Origin: Helicobacteraceae bacterium
GTDB lineage: Bacteria; Campylobacterota; Campylobacteria; Campylobacterales; Sulfurimonadaceae
Length of the DNA: 5,374 nt
Direction of reading: 5' to 3'
Assembly (NCBI GenBank): GCA_947497635.1
Contig: CANMHZ010000099.1
Location: 1-5,374, forward strand
How positions within the stretch are numbered: the first letter of the stretch is position 1; every line of letters starts with the position of its first letter. The translations under genes and the position numbers were made by a program. The notes beneath the pieces were generated by a model that ran no database searches, was not told the origin of the DNA, and was given only the letters and a program-made list of their open reading frames with translations. Below are positions 1 to 5,374 of the stretch, one piece after another.

Positions 1-637
1 GATGTGGTTGCACGGGCTGTTGGGCAACTGGGGATGGTCTATTGTTGCTCTTACTGCCCTTATTCGTATATTCCTTTACCCTTTGACTCAAAAAGGGATG
101 GTCTCGATGCAAAAAATCAAAGAGATTGCTCCTCGTATCAAAGAAGTGCAGGAAAAATATAAGGGTGACCCACAGCGTATGAATGCAGCGGTGATGGAGA
201 TGTACAAAAAGCACGGTGCGAATCCCCTTGGTGGATGTTTGCCGTTGTTGCTCCAAATTCCTGTATTTTTTGCTATTTATCGTGTATTACTGAATGCTGT
301 CGAGCTTCAAGGGGTTCCATGGATATTATGGGTAACCGATTTGTCCCGTATGGATCCGTATTACATTTTGCCAATCTTGATGGGCGCTACGATGTTTTTA
401 CAACAACGTATTACTCCGAGTAATTTTACTGATCCCTTGCAAGAGAAGATTTTTAAATATTTACCACTTGTCTTTACGTTCTTTTTCTTCACGTTCCCAG
501 CAGGACTCGTATTGTATTGGTTTGTGAATAATCTTTTCTCAATTGCTCAACAGTATTTGGTTAACAAACAATTTGAAGCGGCTCGTATTACTCGTCACGA
601 AGCGCACCTTGCGGAGAAACATCATGAAAAAAATTGA
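1..637 (+). CDS. yidC: Membrane protein insertase YidC, C-terminal part (5' end outside window)
   Basis: YidC inserts and folds inner-membrane proteins, alone or with the Sec translocon. The window holds about 211 C-terminal residues covering the conserved insertase core. The frame is open through base 1, so the ATG at base 2 is an internal Met and not the start; the missing part should hold the first TM helix and the periplasmic domain. Visible features, by residue counted from base 2: GNWGWSI leading into a TM helix (about 12-28) that carries the groove arginine R22; a charged, helical cytoplasmic loop (29-73); the signature NPLGGC (74-79); TM segments near 80-98 and 119-137 (PYYILPILMG); and a final hydrophobic pair (152-186, FPAGLVLYW). 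A short basic and His-rich tail ends in HHEKN. The match to the Gram-negative YidC core is close throughout. It is the first visible gene of an operon and overlaps the next gene by 14 nt, which suggests translational coupling. Confidence 0.97.
   Translation, partial: MWLHGLLGNWGWSIVALTALIRIFLYPLTQKGMVSMQKIKEIAPRIKEVQEKYKGDPQRMNAAVMEMYKKHGANPLGGCLPLLLQIPVFFAIYRVLLNAVELQGVPWILWVTDLSRMDPYYILPILMGATMFLQQRITPSNFTDPLQEKIFKYLPLVFTFFFFTFPAGLVLYWFVNNLFSIAQQYLVNKQFEAARITRHEAHLAEKHHEKN
612..616 (+). promoter_or_regulatory. Shine-Dalgarno site fixing the jag start
   Basis: CGGAG lies inside the 3' end of yidC, 7 nt before the ATG at 624. It supports that ATG over an in-frame upstream TTG at 543, which would add 27 residues that are only the out-of-frame reading of the yidC end. 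The protein from 624 starts MKKIEAPSLE, which is where the Jag N-terminal domain begins. Confidence 0.7.
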
Positions 638-1544
638 AGCCCCATCGTTAGAAGCTGCGTACGCTGAAGCGGCACGTGAATTTGGATGTTCGGTAACACA
701 GCTTCAAGTTGAAATTATCCAGTTCCCTTCCAAGGGGATTATGGGTCTTTTTAAGAAGCCAGCAATCATTGTTGCGAATCTACCTATAGCTAAGGCTCCT
801 GTAGCGGACGTTTCTTCCCCTGTGGTTGAAGCTCCAATAGTGAAAGAGACTGTCGCTGAAGAAATTCCTGTTGTTAAGGATTTGATTCCTAGCCCAGTTG
901 TTGAAGAAGTAGTGGTTCCTGTTGTCGTTGCTGTAGCGGAGCCTGTTGCTGTGATGGTGCATGTTCAAGAAGATGAAGTCGATGATATGAAAAATGAAGA
1001 ACTTTTCGCACTTCCTGAGGAAGAGGATGAAGAGGAACTTTATGATGATTACGCGATGGAAGTTGCGTACGATGAGATGCCAATCGAAGAGTGTGCTGTT
1101 GACGTAAAGGCCAAAATTAATCAACTGTTCAAATCAACGTGTTTTGATCTCAATGAAATTGATGTACGTGTCTACGATGATCATACCTTACTCGTTGAGT
1201 TGGGTGGTGCGGATTCGGCGTTGATGATTGGAAAAGAAGGATACCGTTATAAAGCGCTTTCCTATATGCTCTTTAACTGGATCAATGCTACCTACGGATT
1301 GCAATTGCGCCTTGAAATCGCAGAATTTTTGAAAAATCAAGAAGAGTCAATTAGTCGTTATTTGGTAGGTGTGTATGAAACAGTGGATAAAGAGGGACGT
1401 GCTCAAACGAAACCACTTGATGGTGTTTTGGTTCAAATTGCCTTAACACAACTTCGTAGTCGTTATCCTGACCGTTATGTTGCTATTCGCTCAACGCGTG
1501 ATGGTGGTAAATTTATTATTATTAACAGTTACCACGAGTATTGA
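624..1544 (+). CDS. jag: Jag/KhpB-family KH-domain RNA-binding protein
   Basis: A 306-residue cytoplasmic protein of the Jag (SpoIIIJ-associated, KhpB) family, which is typically encoded next to yidC and binds RNA. Domains: Jag_N at 1-50 (KKIEAPSLEAAYAEAAREF, then the typical PSKGIMGLFKKPA); a Val/Pro/Ala-rich linker at 52-115 with two near-repeats (SPVVEA, SPVVEE); a very acidic stretch at 116-160; a KH domain at about 165-235 with the GxxG loop GKEG at 203-206 (MIGKEGYRYKAL); and a C-terminal R3H-like domain at 240-306. The R3H signature Arg and His are not where family members have them: the segment after KPLD reads GVLVQIALTQL. The H. pylori counterpart by position, HP1451 (between yidC and mnmE), is reported to bind and inhibit the VirB11-type ATPase HP0525. 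Whether that role applies here is unknown, since no type IV secretion gene is in view. The start overlaps yidC by 14 nt. Confidence 0.9.
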   Translation: MKKIEAPSLEAAYAEAAREFGCSVTQLQVEIIQFPSKGIMGLFKKPAIIVANLPIAKAPVADVSSPVVEAPIVKETVAEEIPVVKDLIPSPVVEEVVVPVVVAVAEPVAVMVHVQEDEVDDMKNEELFALPEEEDEEELYDDYAMEVAYDEMPIEECAVDVKAKINQLFKSTCFDLNEIDVRVYDDHTLLVELGGADSALMIGKEGYRYKALSYMLFNWINATYGLQLRLEIAEFLKNQEESISRYLVGVYETVDKEGRAQTKPLDGVLVQIALTQLRSRYPDRYVAIRSTRDGGKFIIINSYHEY

Positions 1545-1550
1545 TTCTTT

Positions 1551-2894
1551 ATGACCTCTACTATCGCAGCCATCGCTACGGCGCATGGCATTGGTTCCGT
1601 CTCCATTGTTCGTCTAAGTGGAGGGAATGCACTCTCTATAGCACTTAAACTTTCTCGAAGAAAAGAATTAATACCCCGTTATGCTACTTTAACTCCTCTC
1701 TATACCCATGATAAAACTCTTATAGATGAAGCAATTGTTATTTATTTTCAGAATCCTAAAAGTTTTACGGGTGAAGATGTCATTGAATTTCAGTGTCATG
1801 GGGGGATGATTGTTGCCCAATTGGTTTTGGGAGCCACCCTTGAACTTGGGGCACAGTTGGCACAACCGGGAGAATTTAGTAAACGGGCATTTCTGAACGG
1901 ACGGATGGATTTGACCCAAGCCGAAGCGATTGCATCCCTCATTGAAGCCCGTAGTGATGATGCCGCTCGTATTTTGGCACGTCAAATGAAAGGGGAGTTG
2001 CGTAGCTATGTGGAAACAATCCGCGACTCTTTACTGGAAATTTTGGCTTATTCCGAAGTCGTTATCGATTATGCGGAAGAGGATTTGCCAGCAGATGTTG
2101 TCGATCAGATTTTTCATAAACTCGAAAAAATCAAAAAAGAACTCTCCCGTACCCTCGAATCAAGCCGTCGCCGTAGCGGGCTGATGCAAGGATATCGCGT
2201 TGCGATTATTGGTAAACCTAATGTGGGTAAAAGTTCACTTCTTAATGCACTTCTTGATTATGAACGGGCGATTGTGAGTGAGATTGCAGGGACGACTCGT
2301 GATACTATTGAGGAACAAGTGCGTATTGGAACTCATCTATTGCGTCTTGTCGATACAGCTGGTATTCGAAATGCTCACGATGAGATTGAGCGTATTGGAA
2401 TCGAACGCTCTATTGCAGCCATTGAGAATGCGGATGTTGTTATTGCCCTTTTTGATTCAAGCCGAGAGATGGATGAAGAAGATCGTGTTATTATGGATTT
2501 AATGGAACGTTATCGGGAAGAGAAGCCTTTTATCTGTGTGTTAAATAAGTCCGATTTACCTATCGTATTTGAGATGAATGGGATCGAAAAATATCAACCG
2601 ATAGCTTTGAGTTGTAAGTATGAAATGCAGGTTCTTATCGAATCATTAAGTGTTTTGATGGATCAGGATAATGATAGCGAAGAGATGATGCTTATATCAC
2701 AACGACAGATCAGTGCAACTTCCGACACCGTGCGCGCTATTGATGAAGCGTATGAACCGTTATATGATGGTGAGTTGGAACTCTTCTCTTTTCATATCAA
2801 CCAAGCTATCCGTTCCCTTTCTTCAATCAGCCGACCGTATCAACTTGATGAGATGTTTGATAAGATGTTCGGTCAATTTTGTTTGGGGAAATAA
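1551..2894 (+). CDS. mnmE: tRNA uridine-5-carboxymethylaminomethyl(34) synthesis GTPase MnmE (TrmE)
   Basis: MnmE works with MnmG to build the (carboxymethyl)aminomethyl group on wobble U34 of tRNAs reading split codon boxes, using GTP, a methylene-tetrahydrofolate-type one-carbon donor and FAD on MnmG. The 447 residues match the usual length. An N-terminal folate-binding domain (about 1-115, including TIAAIAT at the start, FTGEDVIEFQCHGG, and PGEFSKRAFLNGRMDLTQAEA) leads into a helical domain carrying an inserted G domain. G motifs: P-loop GKPNVGKSS 221-229, GTTRD 247-251, DTAG 268-271, NKSD 332-335 and SCK 354-356. The C-terminus ends in the family signature FCLGK with catalytic Cys444. All key residues are present, so it is probably functional. 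The start is secure: an in-frame TGA, the jag stop itself, lies 9 nt upstream, and this is the first ATG after it. The SD is weak (GAG, 12 nt away), so expression may depend on coupling to jag. Confidence 0.98.
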   Translation: MTSTIAAIATAHGIGSVSIVRLSGGNALSIALKLSRRKELIPRYATLTPLYTHDKTLIDEAIVIYFQNPKSFTGEDVIEFQCHGGMIVAQLVLGATLELGAQLAQPGEFSKRAFLNGRMDLTQAEAIASLIEARSDDAARILARQMKGELRSYVETIRDSLLEILAYSEVVIDYAEEDLPADVVDQIFHKLEKIKKELSRTLESSRRRSGLMQGYRVAIIGKPNVGKSSLLNALLDYERAIVSEIAGTTRDTIEEQVRIGTHLLRLVDTAGIRNAHDEIERIGIERSIAAIENADVVIALFDSSREMDEEDRVIMDLMERYREEKPFICVLNKSDLPIVFEMNGIEKYQPIALSCKYEMQVLIESLSVLMDQDNDSEEMMLISQRQISATSDTVRAIDEAYEPLYDGELELFSFHINQAIRSLSSISRPYQLDEMFDKMFGQFCLGK

Positions 2895-3286
2895 TGGGTG
2901 CGATTATTGCAATAGATTTAGGATTAAAACGGATTGGTCTAGCGTTAAGTGCGGGTGCAGGGATTGTTACCCCCTTGCCAGCTGTGGAGCGTCGTAACCG
3001 AGATCAAGCTGCCAATGATGTTAAAAAAGTATTAAATGAATATGAAGCGACCGCAGTTGTCGTGGGTATACCGATGGGAAGCACGACAGAAGATGAGATG
3101 CGTCGACGAGTGGCGCATTTTATGAATCTTGTTGATTTCAAAGGGGAGATAGCCTATCAAGACGAATCGTACAGCTCCCAAGAAGCCGAAGCGCTGATGA
3201 AGGGAGAAATCCGCTATAAACGTGACGGACGGATCGACTCATTGTCGGCGAAGATTATTTTGGAGCGGTATCTCAAATCGCTTTAA
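2894..3286 (+). CDS. ruvX: RuvX/YqgF family RNase H-fold nuclease (putative pre-16S rRNA or Holliday junction nuclease)
   Basis: A 130-residue RNase H-like protein of the YqgF/RuvX family, implicated in 16S rRNA 5'-end maturation and, in some bacteria, Holliday junction processing. Its length is typical. Visible motifs: AIDLGLKRIGLALS (residues 5-18), with the first catalytic Asp in the DxGxKRIG strand; VVVGIPMG, equivalent to the family's VVGLP-LN; the acidic motif YQDESYSSQEAE; and the closing DSLSAKIILERYL, which supplies the last catalytic Asp. The ATG at 2894 overlaps the mnmE stop (TAATG), and GGGGAA at 2885-2890 provides an SD 3 nt away. An in-frame TTG at 2879 would add only five residues inside mnmE and lacks the conserved first strand, so I reject it. 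It is the last gene of the operon and its 3' end overlaps a convergent gene by 14 bp. Family membership is sure; the exact substrate is not. Confidence 0.94.
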   Translation: MGAIIAIDLGLKRIGLALSAGAGIVTPLPAVERRNRDQAANDVKKVLNEYEATAVVVGIPMGSTTEDEMRRRVAHFMNLVDFKGEIAYQDESYSSQEAEALMKGEIRYKRDGRIDSLSAKIILERYLKSL

Positions 3287-3911
3287 AAAACTCCGCCGCT
3301 TCGTCTTCATCATCGCTTAGCGAAGCAAATTCATCATCATTGGCTATTTTATTCTTGATGATGTTAGCGCAATACTCAAACCCCAATTTTTGCGCCGCTT
3401 CCAACTCAAAGACAAATCCAAGACCGCTAAACTGATACGGCTCCTCTTGCTCGATACACAATAAAATTCCTTCACACTCTTTTTCAAATACATCGACAAG
3501 CTCACGATATTGGATATTAAACTCCGTCGCATGCCACCCAATGGTTTCGAGTTCTTTATCGGAAAATTCAGCAATTCCATCCCCTGACGTATCATCATAG
3601 AGGGAGCGAAGACGGTTAAAGCCAATGATATTTTGCCACGCTCCCGAAGCTTTTATAAGGATTCGATCATCATCTTCAACAATACGGTACTCTTTTCCCA
3701 AAATTTCAGGGATAGGGCGAGAAAGATTGGTGGAGAGCGGAGAAATGGGGGGGATTGATCCTTCATAGATGGAAATGAGATCATTGGCAAATGGCTCGTA
3801 CACCACTTCACCGTTGTAACTGATAGCAAATTTCTTATGGGAATTGAGTGCATGGAGCAAATGCGAGCGCTCTACGACAATAATCTCTTTAAATAAATTA
3901 AATTTTTTCAT
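3273..3911 (-). CDS. Uncharacterised cytoplasmic protein with an EF-hand-like loop
   Basis: I do not recognise the family. The 212-residue product has no signal peptide or membrane segment and is acidic overall, with a strongly acidic tail (residues 190-208, rich in D/E). The N-terminal part (1-55, MKKFNLFKEIIVVERSH...) looks like a mixed alpha/beta fold. A Pro/Ser-rich stretch follows (52-70), then beta-like segments (EYRIVEDDDRILIKASG). Residues 97-126 read GFNRLRSLYDDTSGDG then IAEFSDKELETIGW. This resembles a calcium-binding loop, with D107, S109, D111, G112 and D118 at EF-hand positions 1, 3, 5, 6 and 12. The rest (130-190) appears helical and contains cysteines at 146, 152 and 181. The start is supported by AAGGG 5 nt upstream. 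The frame is intact with ordinary codon use, so it is probably a real gene. It is divergent from ilvC and convergent with ruvX. Calcium binding is inference from one motif. Confidence 0.85.
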   Translation of the reverse strand: MKKFNLFKEIIVVERSHLLHALNSHKKFAISYNGEVVYEPFANDLISIYEGSIPPISPLSTNLSRPIPEILGKEYRIVEDDDRILIKASGAWQNIIGFNRLRSLYDDTSGDGIAEFSDKELETIGWHATEFNIQYRELVDVFEKECEGILLCIEQEEPYQFSGLGFVFELEAAQKLGFEYCANIIKNKIANDDEFASLSDDEDEAAEFFKAI

Positions 3912-3934
3912 ACGAACCCTTACTTTTTGAGTGA

Positions 3935-3940
3935 ATTGTA
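3935..3940 (-). promoter_or_regulatory. Possible -10 box for the minus-strand uncharacterised gene
   Basis: Read on the minus strand, TACAAT (5 of 6 to TATAAT) lies 23 nt before the ATG at 3911, giving an expected 5' UTR of roughly 15-20 nt that still contains the AAGGG ribosome binding site. No convincing -35 hexamer lies 16-18 nt upstream, which is common in this phylum. The call rests on the -10 match and position only. Confidence 0.4.
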
Positions 3941-4010
3941 GCGTATGGTTTATCGAAAAGGCTAAAGAGAAAATTTAAGCGATGAGACTAAGGGGATACT
4001 TATCTTATTT

Positions 4011-4031
4011 TTTAGTAAATTGGGGTATAAT
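4011..4031 (+). promoter_or_regulatory. ilvC promoter, sigma-70 type with perfect -10
   Basis: A perfect TATAAT sits at 4026-4031, preceded by a T-rich tract (4005-4013) and AT-rich spacing rather than a recognisable TTGACA, the pattern typical of Campylobacterota housekeeping promoters. The transcription start would be near 4036-4039, giving a 5' UTR of about 38-40 nt. The short palindrome GATAcTtATC type element (GATA-CT-TATC, 3995-4004) overlaps where a -35 would be; I cannot assign it to any regulator. Confidence 0.7.
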
Positions 4032-4062
4032 CCGCAAAATTTTAAGCCTATAGTGCTTACTC

Positions 4063-4068
4063 TAAGGA
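4063..4068 (+). promoter_or_regulatory. Ribosome binding site of ilvC
   Basis: TAAGGA lies 7 nt before the ATG at 4076, a near-ideal Shine-Dalgarno match that fixes the start. Just upstream, TAAGC (4043-4047) and GCTTA (4055-4059) could form a weak 5-bp hairpin in the leader. It is too weak and too short to call an attenuator, and no leader peptide rich in Leu, Ile or Val codons is visible. Confidence 0.75.
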
Positions 4069-4075
4069 TATTCTC

Positions 4076-5098
4076 ATGGCATTAAACGTCTATTACGATA
4101 ACGATTGCAATATTGAACTCATCAAAGGTAAAATCGTCGCAATGATCGGTTTTGGTTCACAAGGTCACGCACACGCAGAAAACCTACGTGATAGCGGTGT
4201 AGAAGTAGTAGTCGGTCTTCGCAAAAGCGGTAGCTCATGGGCAAAAGCGGAAGCAAAAGGTTTTAAAGTTATGACGGTTGCTGAAGCATCTGCATTCGCT
4301 GATTTTGTTATGATTCTTCTTCCGGATGAAAACCAAGCAGAAATCTATGCTAATGAAATCGCTCCTAACCTCAAATCTGGTGCTACTATCGCATTTGGTC
4401 ACGGTTTCAGCATCCATTACGGGCGTGTTAAACCTGCTGCCGATATCAATGTTACAATGATCGCACCAAAAGCTCCAGGGCACACTGTACGTTCTGAGTT
4501 CGTACGTGGCGGCGGGATTCCTGATCTTATCGCGGTTGGTCAAAATCCAAGCGGGTCAACAAAAGAATTGGCTCTATCTTACGCATCAGCAATCGGTGGC
4601 GGACGTACGGCTATCATCGAAACAACTTTCAAAGATGAAACAGAAACAGACCTTTTCGGAGAACAAGCAGTTCTTTGTGGTGGTGCCGTTTCTTTGGTAC
4701 AAGCAGGATTTGAAACATTGACAGAAGCTGGATATGCTCCTGAATTGGCATACTTCGAATGTCTTCACGAATTGAAACTTATCGTTGACTTGATGTTTGA
4801 GGGTGGAATTGCGGATATGCGTTATTCTATCTCTAACACAGCAGAATACGGTGACTACGTAAGTGGTAAGCGTGTTATCAATGCTGAGTCAAAAGCGGCA
4901 ATGAAAGAGATTTTAAAAGAGATCCAAGATGGTCGTTTTGCAAAAGACTTCATCCTTGAAGGTCAAGCTGGATACCCACGTATGAACGCTGAGCGTACCA
5001 ACGCAAAAGCATCATTGATCGAGCGTACAGGCGTAAGTTTACGTGCAATGATGCCGTGGATTTCTAAAAACAAAATCGTTAACCAATCTACGAACTAA
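4076..5098 (+). CDS. ilvC: Ketol-acid reductoisomerase, class I (IlvC)
   Basis: IlvC catalyses the Mg-dependent alkyl migration and NAD(P)H reduction of acetolactate or acetohydroxybutyrate to the dihydroxy acid, the second shared step of valine, leucine and isoleucine synthesis. At 340 residues it is the short class I form. The N-terminal Rossmann domain has GFGSQGHAHAENL (25-37) and the cofactor loop GLRKSGSSW (47-55). The Arg and Ser residues there favour NADPH, although preference needs assay. Catalytic H109 lies in FGHGF, and APKAPGHTVRSEFVRGGG (130-147) is the family signature. The knotted C-terminal domain supplies the metal and substrate ligands D192 and E196 (DLFGEQ), E228 and E232 (ECLHELKLI) and S253. 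The gene is complete with no missing key residue. It has its own promoter and SD and is followed by a probable terminator, so it is likely transcribed alone; no ilvB, ilvN or leu gene is adjacent. Confidence 0.99.
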   Translation: MALNVYYDNDCNIELIKGKIVAMIGFGSQGHAHAENLRDSGVEVVVGLRKSGSSWAKAEAKGFKVMTVAEASAFADFVMILLPDENQAEIYANEIAPNLKSGATIAFGHGFSIHYGRVKPAADINVTMIAPKAPGHTVRSEFVRGGGIPDLIAVGQNPSGSTKELALSYASAIGGGRTAIIETTFKDETETDLFGEQAVLCGGAVSLVQAGFETLTEAGYAPELAYFECLHELKLIVDLMFEGGIADMRYSISNTAEYGDYVSGKRVINAESKAAMKEILKEIQDGRFAKDFILEGQAGYPRMNAERTNAKASLIERTGVSLRAMMPWISKNKIVNQSTN

Positions 5099-5109
5099 GT
5101 CTACTCTAA

Positions 5110-5133
5110 AAGCACCTTTCGAGGTGTTTATTC
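5110..5133 (+). terminator. Probable weak intrinsic terminator after ilvC
   Basis: A hairpin begins 12 nt after the ilvC stop: AAGCACCT pairs with AGGTGTTT (5110-5117 with 5122-5129, including one G-U pair) around a TTCG tetraloop, 8 bp in all. The T-tract is poor (TTTATT), so termination may be incomplete and some read-through into the next gene is possible. Confidence 0.55.
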
Positions 5134-5151
5134 CACTATAAGTTCTCTTCA

Positions 5152-5374
5152 ATGCACAAACCAACTTTTACATTTCAGCGTCTTTTTTCCCTTAAAAATT
5201 TAGCTCTTTTTTTGTCTTTTTTTACCCTTTTGGTAACGGTTGGACTTATTGGATATACGATTGGTTTGAATCAAACGCAAACAAAATTTGATGATGAACA
5301 TCAAGAAAATCTTTTGTTGAGAGAAAAAATCAAAAAAAGCGCTACTATTGATACACAAGCTAACTTACTTCAAG
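5152..5374 (+). CDS. N-terminus of a membrane-anchored protein, possibly divergent polysaccharide deacetylase (3' end outside window)
   Basis: An open frame of 74 codons runs from the ATG to the window edge. The product starts with a short basic cytoplasmic segment (residues 1-16, MHKPTFTFQRLFSLKN), then one strongly hydrophobic helix (about 17-39, LALFLSFFTLLVTVGLIGY). A charged, polar, probably helical stretch follows (40-74, including LLLREKIKK), likely outside the membrane. This is the layout of a type II anchored periplasmic protein. In this phylum a divergent polysaccharide deacetylase (YibQ-like) protein often follows ilvC and begins with such an anchor, so that is my best guess, but no catalytic domain lies in the window and other anchored proteins could look the same. 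The SD is poor (TAAG about 9 nt upstream). There is no other Met in the visible part, and the anchor position fits this start. Confidence 0.7.
   Translation, partial: MHKPTFTFQRLFSLKNLALFLSFFTLLVTVGLIGYTIGLNQTQTKFDDEHQENLLLREKIKKSATIDTQANLLQ

Noticed and set aside
543..623. N-terminal extension of jag from a TTG at 543
   Set aside because: The added 27 residues are the shifted reading of the yidC end. The SD at 612-616 and the Jag_N domain start both point to the ATG at 624.
780..1124. Two minus-strand open frames opposite the jag-like gene, one rich in His, Gln and Pro
   Set aside because: They are the antisense of the repetitive Val/Pro/Glu codons of the jag linker and acidic block. They have no SD or promoter, and the compositional bias is fully explained by the sense gene.
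2879..2893. Upstream TTG start for ruvX
   Set aside because: It adds only five residues within mnmE, while the ATG at 2894 has GGGGAA directly upstream and begins at the conserved first strand.
3298..3325. Inverted repeats near the ruvX 3' end considered as a terminator
   Set aside because: No T-run follows on either strand, the loop of the longer pair is about 15 nt, and the bases are coding for the minus-strand protein.
4235..4768. Overlapping open frames on both strands inside ilvC
   Set aside because: They are shadows of a highly conserved, complete ilvC gene, with no start signals or recognisable product.
1..5374. Novel defence system, mobile element, CRISPR array, tRNA or rRNA
   Set aside because: No transposase, integrase, direct repeats, spacer arrays, tRNA-like cloverleaf or rRNA segment was seen. 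All but one full-length gene belongs to a core family, with even codon use throughout.

Overview
The window reads as ordinary chromosomal housekeeping DNA from a Campylobacterota (formerly Epsilonproteobacteria) bacterium. The gene order yidC - jag-like - mnmE matches the order HP1450-HP1452 known from Helicobacter pylori. ilvC followed by a membrane-anchored protein is also familiar from this phylum, and the promoter style (strong TATAAT, no clear -35, T-rich upstream) fits. Base composition looks moderate, in the mid-40s percent GC by eye. That is higher than Campylobacter or Helicobacter and suggests a free-living sulfur-oxidising relative of the Sulfuricurvum/Sulfurimonas kind. The genus is an inference only.

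Layout, left to right: the 3' part of yidC (membrane protein insertase); a Jag/KhpB-family RNA-binding protein overlapping yidC by 14 nt; mnmE (tRNA wobble-uridine modification GTPase) 6 nt later; and ruvX/yqgF, whose ATG shares one base with the mnmE stop codon. These four form a tight plus-strand operon with no internal promoter or terminator that I can see. On the minus strand, a 212-residue uncharacterised cytoplasmic protein converges on ruvX, and the two coding ends overlap by 14 bp. A 164-bp divergent promoter region follows, then ilvC (ketol-acid reductoisomerase) on the plus strand, with its own promoter, ribosome binding site and a probable short terminator. Last comes the beginning of a single-pass membrane-anchored protein cut by the window edge, possibly the divergent polysaccharide deacetylase family protein often found after ilvC in this phylum.

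Functionally, the first operon links membrane protein insertion (YidC), RNA binding (Jag), tRNA modification (MnmE) and rRNA maturation or DNA processing (RuvX), a translation and envelope-biogenesis theme. ilvC serves branched-chain amino acid synthesis and is independently transcribed.

I found no mobile element, CRISPR array, RNA gene, toxin-antitoxin pair or novel multi-gene system. The most unusual items are the degenerate R3H motif and long Val/Pro-plus-acidic linker in the Jag-like protein, and the unassigned minus-strand protein with a single calcium-loop-like motif.
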